The translations under genes were made by a program, and so were the position numbers. A DNA stretch of 64,000 nucleotides, from contig NZ_JASLGT010000016.1 in assembly GCF_030150205.1 (NCBI RefSeq), positions 124,001 to 188,000 on the forward strand, in the 5' to 3' direction. Of this stretch, positions 27,129 through 36,300 are shown in pieces (position 1 is the stretch's first letter; every line of letters starts with the position of its first letter). Origin of the DNA: Niabella sp. Lineage in GTDB: Bacteria; Bacteroidota; Bacteroidia; Chitinophagales; Chitinophagaceae. The notes beneath the pieces were generated by a model that worked only from the letters and a program-made list of their open reading frames with translations, made no database searches and had not been told where the DNA came from.

Positions 27129-27920
27129 ATGATTGAACTTTTAAGCAGTTTTAGCTGGACGGATTTGTTGCAACCGCAATGGTATATTGAGAATGGCGGC
27201 TTATGGCTTTTACTTTTTGTGGTGTTTGCAGAAACCGGTCTGTTTGCCGGGTTCTTTCTTCCGGGCGACACCCTTTTATTTATTGCGGGGATCTATGCCC
27301 ATAAAATTGGAGAGGGCGCCACTGCGGAACCCGGACTAACGCACCAGTTTTTAAAACTCTTTAATTTAGGACATATTCAGAATGAATGGGTAGACCTGGT
27401 GGTATTGTGGGCGTTGATCTCTTTTTGTGGGATCATGGGGAATATGCTGGGATATTGGACCGGTCGCAAAGTAGGACCAGCCATGTATCACTGGCGCGAA
27501 AATTTCTTCTTCAAACGCCGGTACCTGGAGCAGGCACATGAGTTTTATGAAAAACATGGAGGCGGTGCCATTATTGTTGCACGTTTTCTGCCCTTTATCC
27601 GCACATTTGCACCCATCATTGCCGGCATCGTGGGAATGAACCGGGCCAAATTTACCTTTTATAATGTGGTGGGCTGTATTGCCTGGGTGTTCTCCATGTT
27701 ATTTGCCGGACATTTTCTGCAGAAATGGCTGATGAGTGCCTTCCAGTTCGACCTGAAACAGCATTTGGAATATATTGTACTGGGCATTGTAGTGGTAACC
27801 ACGGCCCCCGTGATCCTTAAGCTGATGAGTGGCAAGAAAAAAGCCAAAGAAAAAGAAGCTGCTGCAGCCGCGGCAGCCGCAAAAAAGGCGCTGGATGCTG
27901 CCGCCGAAAATGTCGAATAA
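27129..27920 (+). CDS. DedA/VTT-domain membrane protein
   Basis: A 263-residue inner-membrane protein with the DedA core: ETGLFAGFFLPGDTLLFIAG, GNMLGYWTGRKVGPAMY, and HGGGAIIVARFLPFIRTFAPIIAGIVGMN. DedA proteins are linked to membrane homeostasis and lipid-carrier flipping. The C-terminus after residue 235 is a charged Lys/Glu/Ala tail (KKKAKEKEAAAAAAAAKKAL) likely to be cytoplasmic. It is nine bases from the symporter gene and probably co-transcribed. Confidence 0.93.
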   Translation: MIELLSSFSWTDLLQPQWYIENGGLWLLLFVVFAETGLFAGFFLPGDTLLFIAGIYAHKIGEGATAEPGLTHQFLKLFNLGHIQNEWVDLVVLWALISFCGIMGNMLGYWTGRKVGPAMYHWRENFFFKRRYLEQAHEFYEKHGGGAIIVARFLPFIRTFAPIIAGIVGMNRAKFTFYNVVGCIAWVFSMLFAGHFLQKWLMSAFQFDLKQHLEYIVLGIVVVTTAPVILKLMSGKKKAKEKEAAAAAAAAKKALDAAAENVE

Positions 27921-27947
27921 TTGAATCTTATAGTATATTAGATAAAG

Positions 27948-27977
27948 ATACAGCCTGCGTCAGCGGGCTGTATTCTT
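27948..27977 (+). terminator. Probable terminator after the DedA gene
   Basis: ATACAGCCTGC and GCGGGCTGTAT form a strong stem with a four-base loop, followed by TCTTT. It lies 28 bases after the stop codon. The U-run is weak. Confidence 0.6.
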
Positions 27978-28042
27978 TGGTACAATCTTGTTCCCATCTG
28001 TCTGAGTTAATAACGCTCCATAGAGTCCCCCGGTCTCCTGCC

Positions 28043-28066
28043 CTGATTCGTGTCCTCACGAATCAG
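28043..28066. promoter_or_regulatory. Perfect 10-base inverted repeat upstream of GH3
   Basis: CTGATTCGTG-tcct-CACGAATCAG lies 64 bases before the GH3 start. There is no U-run on either side, so an operator or an mRNA leader hairpin is more likely than a terminator. Confidence 0.4.
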
Positions 28067-28129
28067 AAAGAGAATGGATTTTGTTGCTTACCTGAATTAT
28101 TTATCTTGCACTACCGCAAATTTGATTGA

Positions 28130-30544
28130 ATGAAATTTATTGTTACGGCCTTTACGATGCTGGCGACATCTGCCACCCTGTTTGCTCAAAAAAGTATTTA
28201 CCATAAAGACTGGATCGATTTTAATAAAAACGGTAAAAAAGATATTTATGAAGATCCTGCGGCTTCGCTTGAAGCAAGGGTAAAAGACCTGTTGGGGCAG
28301 ATGACCATCGATGAAAAAACCTGTCAGACAGCCACGCTGTACGGTTTTGGAAGGGTGTTGAAAGATGAGCAACCTACCCCCGGCTGGAAGAACGAAGTAT
28401 GGAAGGATGGAATTGCCAACATCGATGAAATGCTGAACGGACTGGCGCGTAATAAACGGGCCCAGACAAAATATTCCTATCCCTTTAGTGCCCATGCAAC
28501 AGCGATCAATAATGTGCAGCGATGGTTTATTGAAGAAACCCGGCTGGGCATTCCGGTAGATTTTACCAATGAAGGGATCCATGGACTCAATCATGATCAC
28601 GCTACCGCTTTCCCGGCACCCATCGGCATCGGGTCTTCCTGGAACCGGAACCTGGTGCGGCAAATGGGGCAGATCGTAGGCCGGGAGGCCAAGGCCCTGG
28701 GGTATACCAATGTGTATGCGCCCATCCTGGATGTGGCCCGTGATCAGCGCTGGGGAAGGGTGGTGGAAACCTATGGCGAGGAACCGTTTTTAATCGGACA
28801 GCTGGGTACCGAAATGGCGGCAGGTATCCAGGAAAATGGTGTGGCATCTACTTTAAAGCATTTTGCGGTATATAGCATTCCAAAAGGAGGTCGGGATGGT
28901 AATGCCCGCACGGATCCCCATGTGGCTCCGCGGGAAATGCATCAGCTATTCCTGTATCCCTTTAAAAAGGTGATCGCCAATGCGCACCCGATGGGGATCA
29001 TGAGCAGCTACAACGATTGGGATGGGATACCGGTAACCGCCAGTCATTATTTTTTAACGGAGTTGCTGCGGCAGCAATTTGGGTTTGATGGCTATGTGGT
29101 TTCCGACAGCAGGGCGGTGGAATTTGTATCCGAAAAACACCATGTGGCAAAAGATTATAAAGAAGCAGTAAAGATGGTCATAGAAGCAGGACTGAATGTG
29201 CGTACCGAATTTGACCCACCCGAAACCTTTATACGGCCATTGCGCGAACTGGTGAAAGAAGGAAGCCTGTCTGTAGAAACGCTCAACCAGCGGGTAGCAG
29301 AAGTGCTGCGGGTAAAATTCAGACTGGGATTGTTTGATCAGCCCTATGTAAAGGATCCGAAGAACGCAGACCGTACCGTTGCTACAAAAGAATCGGAGGC
29401 CGTAGCATTGCAGCTGAACCGGGAATCGCTGGTATTGCTAAAAAATGCCCCGCCACAGGGACAAACACAACCTTTGCTGCCGCTCTCCGCCAGTCAGTAT
29501 AAAAAGATCCTGGTAACCGGACCGCTTGCTGATGAAAAAAGTCACGCCATCAGCCGTTATGGTCCTTCAAATAAAGAAGTGATTTCCGTATTGGAAGGCA
29601 TCCGGAACTATGTGGGCAACGGGGCCACCGTTGCATATGAAAAGGGATGTGAGGTGGCCGATGCTACCTGGCCGGAGAGCGAGATCATCGAAACCCCGCT
29701 TACAGAAGTGGAAACGGCCGCGATCGATAAAGCAGTGGAAGCAGCAAAACAAAATGATGTAGTGATTGCCGTGGTAGGCGAAGATGATAAGCGTGTGGGG
29801 GAAAGTCTTTCGCGTACGGGGCTAAACCTGCCCGGAAGGCAATTAAAACTACTGCAGGCGTTGAAGAAAACCGGTAAGCCCATTGTAATGATATTGATCA
29901 ACGGTCAGCCGCTTACGATCAACTGGGAAAACCGTTACCTGGATGCGATCCTGGAAGCCTGGTTCCCCGGACCGCAGGGCGGGATAGCCGTGGCCGAAGC
30001 CGTTTTTGGGGCCTATAACCCCGGAGGTAAACTAACGATGACCTTTCCCAAAACCACCGGGCAAATTGAATTGAACTTTCCGTTTAAACCGGCATCGCAT
30101 GCAGGTCAGCCCGGTGATGGTCCCAACGGTTATGGCCGTACGGCGGTTGTAGGTGCCCTGTATCCGTTTGGTTATGGGTTGAGCTATACCCGTTTTGAAT
30201 ATTCGGATTTGCAGGTATCGCCGGAAAAAGGCAAAACGCAATCGGACATCCAGGTTGCCGTAACCGTAAAAAATACTGGGGTGGTAAAGGGTGATGATGT
30301 GGTACAGTTGTACGTGAAGGACCGGGTAAGCAGTGTAACTACCTACGAGTCGGTGCTGCGGGGATTTGAACGGGTATCACTGAATCCCGGAGAGGTAAAA
30401 ACGGTACATTTTAAATTAACCCCCGAGGATCTTTCCATCCTGGATAAGGACATGCATTTTGTGGTAGAACCCGGCACGTTTGATATCATGATCGGCAGCT
30501 CTTCAGAAGATATCCGCCTTAAGAAGAGTATTGAACTGGAATAG
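28130..30544 (+). CDS. GH3 family beta-glycosidase (beta-glucosidase/xylosidase)
   Basis: An 804-residue secreted enzyme (signal peptide about 1-19). GH3 N-terminal barrel: DFTNEGIHGLNHDHATAFP, ILDVARDQRWGRVVETYGEEP, STLKHFAVYS, and the nucleophile Asp326 in GYVVSDSRAV. The alpha/beta sandwich includes VIAVVGEDDKRVGESLSRTG, and a C-terminal fibronectin-III-like domain ends GTFDIMIGSSSEDIRL. It acts on beta-linked glucosides or xylosides in the periplasm. It is monocistronic and about 6 kb from the PUL, so it may or may not replace the GH3 whose remnant lies at 11114. Confidence 0.93.
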   Translation: MKFIVTAFTMLATSATLFAQKSIYHKDWIDFNKNGKKDIYEDPAASLEARVKDLLGQMTIDEKTCQTATLYGFGRVLKDEQPTPGWKNEVWKDGIANIDEMLNGLARNKRAQTKYSYPFSAHATAINNVQRWFIEETRLGIPVDFTNEGIHGLNHDHATAFPAPIGIGSSWNRNLVRQMGQIVGREAKALGYTNVYAPILDVARDQRWGRVVETYGEEPFLIGQLGTEMAAGIQENGVASTLKHFAVYSIPKGGRDGNARTDPHVAPREMHQLFLYPFKKVIANAHPMGIMSSYNDWDGIPVTASHYFLTELLRQQFGFDGYVVSDSRAVEFVSEKHHVAKDYKEAVKMVIEAGLNVRTEFDPPETFIRPLRELVKEGSLSVETLNQRVAEVLRVKFRLGLFDQPYVKDPKNADRTVATKESEAVALQLNRESLVLLKNAPPQGQTQPLLPLSASQYKKILVTGPLADEKSHAISRYGPSNKEVISVLEGIRNYVGNGATVAYEKGCEVADATWPESEIIETPLTEVETAAIDKAVEAAKQNDVVIAVVGEDDKRVGESLSRTGLNLPGRQLKLLQALKKTGKPIVMILINGQPLTINWENRYLDAILEAWFPGPQGGIAVAEAVFGAYNPGGKLTMTFPKTTGQIELNFPFKPASHAGQPGDGPNGYGRTAVVGALYPFGYGLSYTRFEYSDLQVSPEKGKTQSDIQVAVTVKNTGVVKGDDVVQLYVKDRVSSVTTYESVLRGFERVSLNPGEVKTVHFKLTPEDLSILDKDMHFVVEPGTFDIMIGSSSEDIRLKKSIELE

Positions 30545-31215
30545 TGGAGAAGCCGTTCCAGGTTTCACGTTTAAAGTTCCAGGTTAGATCCGTTTTATAC
30601 TCGATGTACGATCTCATTTTCAAGTTTCTTCCCGGTTCAACGCTAAATCCGCTTGGCTCTTGATGATCAACTGAAAACTGATGGCTGAAAACTGAGAACA
30701 GTTCTAGGTTTAAGGTTTCATGTTGGATCCGTTTTTATACCCGATGTACGATCTCATTTTCAAGTTTCTTCCCGGTTCAACGCTAAATCCGCTTGGATCT
30801 TGATGCATCAACTGAAAACTGATAACTGATAACTGATAACTGAGAGCTGAGAGCGGTTCCAGGTTTAAGATTTCACGTTGGATCCATTTTTATACCCGAT
30901 GTACGATCTCATTTTCAAGTTTCTTTCTGGTTCAACGCTAAATCCGCTTGGCTCGTAATGATTAACTGAAAACTGATGGCTGATAGCTGAGAGCGGTTCC
31001 AGGTTAGATCCGTTTTTATACCCGATGTGCGATCTCATTTTCAAGTTTCTTTCCGGTTTAACGCTAAATCCGCTTGGCTCTTGATGATCAACTGAATACT
31101 GATGACTGATAACTGAATGCTAAATGCATACTCCAGGTTGGAAACCATTTTATGCACGACGAGCTATTCACCATTACCTCATTCTCCATTCCCACATTCT
31201 CAAATTTTCAAATTC
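30545..31215. repeat. Composite repeat array of four imperfect tandem units
   Basis: Units of about 126-155 bases share the block GATCTCATTTTCAAGTTTCT (starting at 30610, 30750, 30905 and 31031), a preceding GATCCGTTTTTATACCCGATG block, and a following heptamer stretch of the CTGAAAACTGATAACTGA type. The array begins with a TTCCAGGTTT/AAAGTTCCAGG block and ends with CATTCTCAAATTTTCAAATT, directly at the stop codon of the converging pseudouridine synthase gene. The same order of blocks recurs at 58366-58846. No coding potential is seen. Confidence 0.9.
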
Positions 31216-32274
31216 CTAAGCCCGGTTTGTATACCGCCGCCACTTCTCAATGACCGCTTCCATATCCTGTGGCAGGGCACTGTCAAATAAAATTTCTTCA
31301 TTGGTATCCGGGTGTACAAAGCCCAGTGTTTTGGCATGCAGGGCCTGCCGGGGACAAAGCTCAAAACAATTGTCTACAAATTGCTTGTATTTGGCATAAA
31401 CGGTGCCCTTTACAATCTTATCGCCGCCATAAAAGTCGTCGTTAAACAGCGGGTGCCCGATGTATTTCATATGCACACGGATCTGGTGGGTGCGACCGGT
31501 TTCTAAAATGCATTGCACCAGGGTTACATATCCAAAACGCTCCAGTACCCTGTAATGCGTGATGGCTTCTTTTCCGTGGTCACCTTCGGGATAAGCTTCA
31601 AACAGCTTCCGGAAACGAAGGTTGCGGCCTACATGAGCAATGATGGTGCCTTCGTCTTCCTCCACATCACCCCAAACCAGGGCAATATATTTCCGGCTTA
31701 CGGTATGGTCAAAAAACTGTTTGGCAAGCGAACGCATGGCTTTTTCCGTTTTGGCCAGTACCAGTAGCCCGCTGGTATTTTTATCAATACGGTGTACCAT
31801 ACCAAACCGCGGAAGCGTTTCTTTCGTAATGGCCGCATTTTGTTGTTGTAAATGGTAGGCCACAGCATTGATCAGGGTACCATTGGGGTTACCGGATCCG
31901 GGATGAACCACCATGCCGGGGTTCTTATTAATAATTAAAACAGCCGCATCTTCATAGGCGATGTTGAGCGGGATATTTTCCGGAACGATCTCATTTTCGT
32001 CCGGGGCCATATCCGTATACACAACAACCTCCTGGGCGCCTCTTAACTTATAATTCGGTTTTACCTCCTTGCCATCTACCAGTACCATATTGTTACGGAT
32101 GGCCTGCTGGATCTTGTTCCGGGTAGCCCCTTCGATCCGGTTCATCAAATATTTGTCGATCCGGAAAGGTTCCTGTCCCTTATCGGTTTTGTATACAAAC
32201 TTCTGGTACAGTTCGTCACTGCCATCTGCACTTGCCGGAAAATCATCCAGCGCTTCTGTTTCGTCTAGTTTCAT
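31216..32274 (-). CDS. rluD: RluA-family ribosomal pseudouridine synthase (RluD-like)
   Basis: A 352-residue protein. An S4 RNA-binding domain (about 38-90, including IDKYLMNRIEGATRNKIQQA) is followed by the catalytic domain, with Asp164 in MVHRIDKNTSGLLVLAK and the conserved LETGRTHQIRVHMKYIGHPL. It converts specific uridines of 23S rRNA to pseudouridine. RluD is the best guess given the S4 domain and length, but RluC or another paralogue is possible. On the - strand a TACATTTG -7 element lies at 32330-32337. Confidence 0.92.
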   Translation of the reverse strand: MKLDETEALDDFPASADGSDELYQKFVYKTDKGQEPFRIDKYLMNRIEGATRNKIQQAIRNNMVLVDGKEVKPNYKLRGAQEVVVYTDMAPDENEIVPENIPLNIAYEDAAVLIINKNPGMVVHPGSGNPNGTLINAVAYHLQQQNAAITKETLPRFGMVHRIDKNTSGLLVLAKTEKAMRSLAKQFFDHTVSRKYIALVWGDVEEDEGTIIAHVGRNLRFRKLFEAYPEGDHGKEAITHYRVLERFGYVTLVQCILETGRTHQIRVHMKYIGHPLFNDDFYGGDKIVKGTVYAKYKQFVDNCFELCPRQALHAKTLGFVHPDTNEEILFDSALPQDMEAVIEKWRRYTNRA

Positions 32275-32329
32275 TGATAAACAGCGTTTTAATATCCGCG
32301 AAAATATTGTTTATAGCTTCCAAACCCTG

Positions 32330-32337
32330 CAAATGTA
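32330..32337 (-). promoter_or_regulatory. -7 promoter element for the pseudouridine synthase gene
   Basis: The - strand reads TACATTTG, a full TAnnTTTG match 56 bases before the start. The divergent lipB has a weaker TACCTTTA at 32356-32363 on the + strand. Confidence 0.45.
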
Positions 32338-32374
32338 AGACATCCGTTTTTCTTGGTACCTTTACAGATCAATT

Positions 32375-33118
32375 ATGAGTCAACAGGAAGTTTGGTTTAA
32401 AGATATCGGAGCCATGCGGTATAAAGATGCATGGGATTACCAGGAACAATTATTACAGGAAAATGTAGCCATTAAAACGGCGTTGCGTGAAGCTGAGGAC
32501 CGGGGTGAAACGTCAACTGTTAACTATCACACCTCAAACCATCTGCTGTTTGTGGAGCATCCGCATGTATATACGCTGGGTAAAAGCGGGCATATGGAAA
32601 ATGTGCTGCTGAGTGAAGAAAACCTGGCAAAAAGAGGGATCGATTTTTTCCGGATCAACCGGGGAGGAGATATTACCTATCACGGTCCCGGACAGATTGT
32701 AGGCTATCCCATTTTTGACCTGGAGCGTTTTTATACCGATATCGGCCGCTACCTGCGGAATATTGAAGAAGTGGTGATCCGTACACTTTCCGATTATGGA
32801 CTAAAAGGGGAACGGTCGCCGGGAGAAACCGGCGTATGGCTCGATCCTTCTGTAAAAGGCCGGGAGCGGAAGATCTGCGCCATCGGCGTGCGTACCAGCC
32901 GCTGGATCACCATGCATGGCTTTGCATTGAATGTAAATACCAATCTCGATTATTTTAATTTCATTATACCCTGCGGTATCCAGAACAAGCAGGTTACCTC
33001 CCTGCAAAAAGAACTGGGCCGGGAACTGGATATGGAAGCGGTGAAACAACAACTTAGAAAAAACTTTGAGGAGGTATTTGAGATCCGGCTCCGGTCTGAA
33101 GCTGATAAGCTGCAATAA
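32375..33118 (+). CDS. lipB: Octanoyl-[acyl-carrier-protein]:protein N-octanoyltransferase LipB
   Basis: A 247-residue cytoplasmic enzyme. LipB signatures are LLFVEHPHVYTLGKSG, FFRINRGGDITYHGPGQIVGYP, Lys166 in RKICAIGVR, and the catalytic Cys200 in FIIPCGI. It moves octanoyl from ACP to lipoyl domains of dehydrogenase complexes, the first step of lipoate synthesis. An insertion near residues 35-52 (ALREAEDRGETSTVN) is longer than in the E. coli enzyme but common in Bacteroidota. Confidence 0.96.
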   Translation: MSQQEVWFKDIGAMRYKDAWDYQEQLLQENVAIKTALREAEDRGETSTVNYHTSNHLLFVEHPHVYTLGKSGHMENVLLSEENLAKRGIDFFRINRGGDITYHGPGQIVGYPIFDLERFYTDIGRYLRNIEEVVIRTLSDYGLKGERSPGETGVWLDPSVKGRERKICAIGVRTSRWITMHGFALNVNTNLDYFNFIIPCGIQNKQVTSLQKELGRELDMEAVKQQLRKNFEEVFEIRLRSEADKLQ

Positions 33119-33180
33119 AATCCCGTTGTATTCTGTTTGCCCTGCAACATCAATAGGGTGATGATAAACATGCTTATGGT

Positions 33181-33352
33181 TATCCCGGGCTGTTCTGGAA
33201 TCTATTGCTGTTTCAGGAGCCGTTGAGTGATCATATAGATACCTGAAGGAAATTCGGGCTGAACGAAAGTGTAGCTGGTTTTAACGTATAACGTAATCTG
33301 TCATTGGCAGATGTCATCCCGGACTTGTTCCGGGATCTATTCCTGTTTCAGG
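33181..33352. repeat. Two copies of a TCCCGGA hairpin repeat (REP-like)
   Basis: The block ATCCCGGACTTGTTCCGGGA with the following TCTATTCCTGTTTCAGG occurs at 33315-33352. A decayed copy (ATCCCGGGCTGTTCTGGAAT..TCTATTGCTGTTTCAGG) starts near 33183. The intact copy forms a perfect 8-base stem (33316-33323 with 33329-33336). The remaining part of the 33119-33570 gap carries the hairpin at 33376 and no gene. Confidence 0.7.
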
Positions 33353-33375
33353 GCTATATGAATGCGATGTAGATG

Positions 33376-33397
33376 CTGATCCGCCGCGACGGATCAG
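33376..33397. promoter_or_regulatory. Perfect inverted repeat CTGATCCG/CGGATCAG
   Basis: 8-base arms with a 6-base loop in the gap between lipB and the converging DUF6624 gene. It lacks a U-run, so its role as terminator or repeat is unclear. Confidence 0.35.
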
Positions 33398-33570
33398 TAT
33401 AATTAAAGTATGCATTAGCCTATGTGTCTATATGGTTCATTTGGTGCAAATACGCTGATTGTGCTTGTTCGGCGATATGTTGTGCACGATTAAAGCCGGT
33501 GCTCAATCTGCGCATCCGCGGCTTAAAGCAAACGCCATTGATTCAATATGCCACATTTCCTCGTGGCAGA

Positions 33571-34299
33571 TCATGGCTGCTGCATTTTATGCGCATCAAA
33601 ATAGTCCTTTTTCTTCTTCAGTATAGCTTCACTCTCCGGCAGGTCCCGGTAGTATTGGGCCCATGTCCACGTAGAATCTATCGATACTTTTAAATGATCA
33701 ATCAGGGGTTCCATGCCGATCTCTTTTCGCCAGCTGTCCACCTTATCCGGGTCGAGGAGCGGGGCCAGTAATGTTTTATGTTTGCTGATCAGGAATTGCT
33801 GGGTGCCGTATCGCTGCTTCATACCCTTATCCCCGGCAATCCGGTCCTCCAGGTAGCCCAGGTATTTTGGCGGCAGTTTTTTCTCTGCTACTGCCTGCCT
33901 TACCATACCCAGGTATTGTTCCCGTGTATGCAGATCTGCATGCTGAAGTACCGCCCAAACAGTGATGGAACCTTCAATTCCAACCTGCTTGGGATCGGGC
34001 CAGCCTTCATGATCCAGGATCTTGCGGACAGCCAGCAAATTGATGGAATCAGCCTGGTGTATCTTTTTAAAGACGGCTTTTAGCTTTGCAGAATCCACCG
34101 GCTCCGCATTTACAATCGGTTCAATTTCCAAACGGTACCGCTGATCTTCATAATCAATGGCCGCCAGTTGATCCATCATGGATGAGGATCTGTTGGCCTG
34201 AACAGGTATTTCCCGGGGCCTGGTATGTGTGCAGGCTGCTGTGCACCATAAGAGCAAAAGCATTGGAGGCAAATGAAAAATGGAGGTACTTTTTTTCAT
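33571..34299 (-). CDS. DUF6624-type lipoprotein
   Basis: A 242-residue predicted lipoprotein with signal and lipobox TAAC (Cys23). The segment HQADSINLLAVRKILDHEGWP, then GSITVWAVLQHADLHTREQY and YLEDRIAGDKGMKQRYGTQ, is the pattern of DUF6624 proteins, whose function is unknown. These proteins are alpha-helical and found mostly in Bacteroidota. A + strand ORF at 33424-33693 overlaps its end but shows no family features. Confidence 0.8.
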   Translation of the reverse strand: MKKSTSIFHLPPMLLLLWCTAACTHTRPREIPVQANRSSSMMDQLAAIDYEDQRYRLEIEPIVNAEPVDSAKLKAVFKKIHQADSINLLAVRKILDHEGWPDPKQVGIEGSITVWAVLQHADLHTREQYLGMVRQAVAEKKLPPKYLGYLEDRIAGDKGMKQRYGTQQFLISKHKTLLAPLLDPDKVDSWRKEIGMEPLIDHLKVSIDSTWTWAQYYRDLPESEAILKKKKDYFDAHKMQQP

Positions 34300-34570
34300 A
34301 TGGAATTTAGCAGGAAAGTTAGGAACGAAATTTCATAAGAAGCTGTTATCAATCTTACTTAAGAGAATGAAGAGTGAATAAGAACTAAATTACATTGATA
34401 TTTAATTGTTGATTTTTATTCTATTACAAAATTTATAAGAATTTTTAAAAGAAGTAAATGCTCGTTCACTGCCCGTCCGGGGAAAATGTAACATACCCCA
34501 CAAACCATCATACAAGGAATGTTTACGCTCCCTGCATCTTACAACTTCTTTCCATAGGGGCCAAAAAAAA
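34300..34570. other. Gap between the OmpA-family and DUF6624 genes
   Basis: Apart from the OmpA terminator at its right edge, the stretch is AT-rich (notably 34370-34460) with no ORF above background. It should contain the promoter of the DUF6624 gene; no confident -7 match was found. Confidence 0.4.
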
Positions 34571-34593
34571 TCCCCGCCCAAAATGGGCAGGGA
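34563..34593 (-). terminator. Intrinsic terminator of the OmpA-family gene
   Basis: TCCC(C)GCCCA and TGGGCAGGGA arms with a short AAA loop. On the - strand a run of eight T follows. It lies about 25 bases after the stop codon. Confidence 0.88.
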
Positions 34594-34617
34594 CGTATTT
34601 GTTATAGCAAAAAGTGA

Positions 34618-36300
34618 CTATTTTTTGCGAAGGTTCGGGTGCGGAGGAGCGATTGTATTCGGTCCGTCTTCGCCCGGTGCAGCTGCACGGATATCTACCG
34701 TATTGCAGTCACCACCTTCCTGGCCGGAAGAGAAGATAAAGCGATCTCCGCTGATGCCTTCTTTTTCCTGTAAGTGTGTGATCACTTTATTTACATGATC
34801 CCAGCTTAATTGCTGTTGTTTTTTAGTTGCTGCGCAATAACCTACTACCACTACTTTACAGTTGGGGTTTGCTCTTAATTTAGAAGCTACAACCGCTAAA
34901 GAAGCAGCAGCATCAGCAGACAGGGTGTTAGAGTTTGCCTTGAAGCTTACACCTGGTAAAGCACCCAGCAGGGTAGCGCACTCCGGCTCAGCTACTTTGC
35001 AATCATTAGGGCAGGGGCATTTACCAACGCCATCAGCATTTACCGGCTGGCAATAGGTAGGAGTAACCAGTTCTTTGTCTCTGCAATCAGGAACACCGTC
35101 ACCATCCGTATCCAGGCTTACACCATGAGAGTCAACCGGGCAACCAGCAGGAGTTTGCTCCTGGTCGAACTGATCGGTTACACCATCGCCATCGGAATCA
35201 GGAAGAACGATTTCAGGTACGCGGCGCAGTTCACCGTAAGCGTAATTGGTTGGGTTCAGCCAGTACAGCGGTTCAACTCTTCTCTTTTTAGAACCGATGT
35301 TATAGTTGATACCCAAAGTAAGATAGTTCATGAAATCTTTATCCGGAGTCAGGGTACCCTGATCGGTCCAGCGCTGACCATCCATCAGGTCAGATCCGTT
35401 ATAGATGATGCGGTCTTCCAGTGCAATGTTGAAGCGTGGGCTTAAACGGAGCGCCAGACCCATACCTCCAGTAACAGACGGTGCGATAGAACCGGCAAAC
35501 AGGTGCGAGTAACGGATGCTTGGATCAGCTTCGATCGGAGTATCGTACATATCATCCTGCAGGTCTTTCAATTGTTTCAGAATGTCTTTCTTTCCGGTAG
35601 CTGTAATTTTACTGTAGTCGTAAGCGGCACTTTCTGCATCACCTCTTACTTCATGCATCGCATTTACACGGCCATCCCAGGTAGTAACACCCACACCTCC
35701 CAAAACATAGAAGGTTGCGCCTGTTTGAGGCTTGTAAAAGCGGATGTTATGAATATTGGCAATCAATTGCAGGCTCAACTCCTGTACCGTGGTTTTGTAG
35801 TTATAATACACCTGGGGGAAGTTGATGGGGTTCCATACAGTTCCACCCGGCAGTACGCTGTTACGCTGGTAACGGTAGTACCAGGGATTGGCCATGCCGG
35901 CAAATTTATATCCGGAAGAAGGGCGCCAGTCCTGTCCTTTAGCAATGCCGTACATATACTCCAAACGCAGCGACAATGTGTGTCCCAGCGATTTCCGTAC
36001 ATGTAAACCAAAACCCGGGCTGATCATTTCAGAACGTACATCTCCGTTCACGCTGAACAAACCACCTTTGATACCAATTTCCCACATATCCCGGGGTTTT
36101 GGCGGAAAGTCGGTACGCCCGTTTACAAAATCACGGAATTGCTGCTGCTTTTTGCTGGAATAATATTGAGAGTCAGTAACAGAAGCCGGCCCATAGATTG
36201 CATGAGGGGCTTTGTAAGGATGTGTTTCGCTAACCTGTGCACGCGAGCTGCCAAAAGAGCAGATAGCTAAGGCTAGGAGAACGGTTTTGGAATGGTTCAT
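34618..36300 (-). CDS. OmpA-family outer membrane protein with thrombospondin type-3 repeats
   Basis: A 560-residue protein with a signal peptide (about 1-21). Residues 70-350 look like an outer-membrane beta-barrel (alternating strands such as WEIGIKGGLFSVNGDV and FMNYLTLGINYNIG). Calcium-binding TSP3 repeats follow (DSDGDGVTDQFDQ and DTDGDGVPDCRDK, about 370-415). A Cys-rich linker leads to an OmpA-like peptidoglycan-binding domain (about 445-540, with VSFKANSNTLSADAAASLAVVASKL). It probably links the outer membrane to peptidoglycan. The length and repeats match SprF/OmpA-type proteins of this phylum. Confidence 0.9.
   Translation of the reverse strand: MNHSKTVLLALAICSFGSSRAQVSETHPYKAPHAIYGPASVTDSQYYSSKKQQQFRDFVNGRTDFPPKPRDMWEIGIKGGLFSVNGDVRSEMISPGFGLHVRKSLGHTLSLRLEYMYGIAKGQDWRPSSGYKFAGMANPWYYRYQRNSVLPGGTVWNPINFPQVYYNYKTTVQELSLQLIANIHNIRFYKPQTGATFYVLGGVGVTTWDGRVNAMHEVRGDAESAAYDYSKITATGKKDILKQLKDLQDDMYDTPIEADPSIRYSHLFAGSIAPSVTGGMGLALRLSPRFNIALEDRIIYNGSDLMDGQRWTDQGTLTPDKDFMNYLTLGINYNIGSKKRRVEPLYWLNPTNYAYGELRRVPEIVLPDSDGDGVTDQFDQEQTPAGCPVDSHGVSLDTDGDGVPDCRDKELVTPTYCQPVNADGVGKCPCPNDCKVAEPECATLLGALPGVSFKANSNTLSADAAASLAVVASKLRANPNCKVVVVGYCAATKKQQQLSWDHVNKVITHLQEKEGISGDRFIFSSGQEGGDCNTVDIRAAAPGEDGPNTIAPPHPNLRKK

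Noticed and set aside
30545..31215. Possible CRISPR or minisatellite-coded protein
   Set aside because: Unit lengths vary (126-155), all frames are interrupted, and the blocks recur elsewhere in the window as intergenic repeats.
33424..33693. 89-codon + strand ORF before the DUF6624 gene
   Set aside because: Overlaps the end of the DUF6624 lipoprotein gene and shows no protein features; the opposite strand has a lipobox and family motifs.
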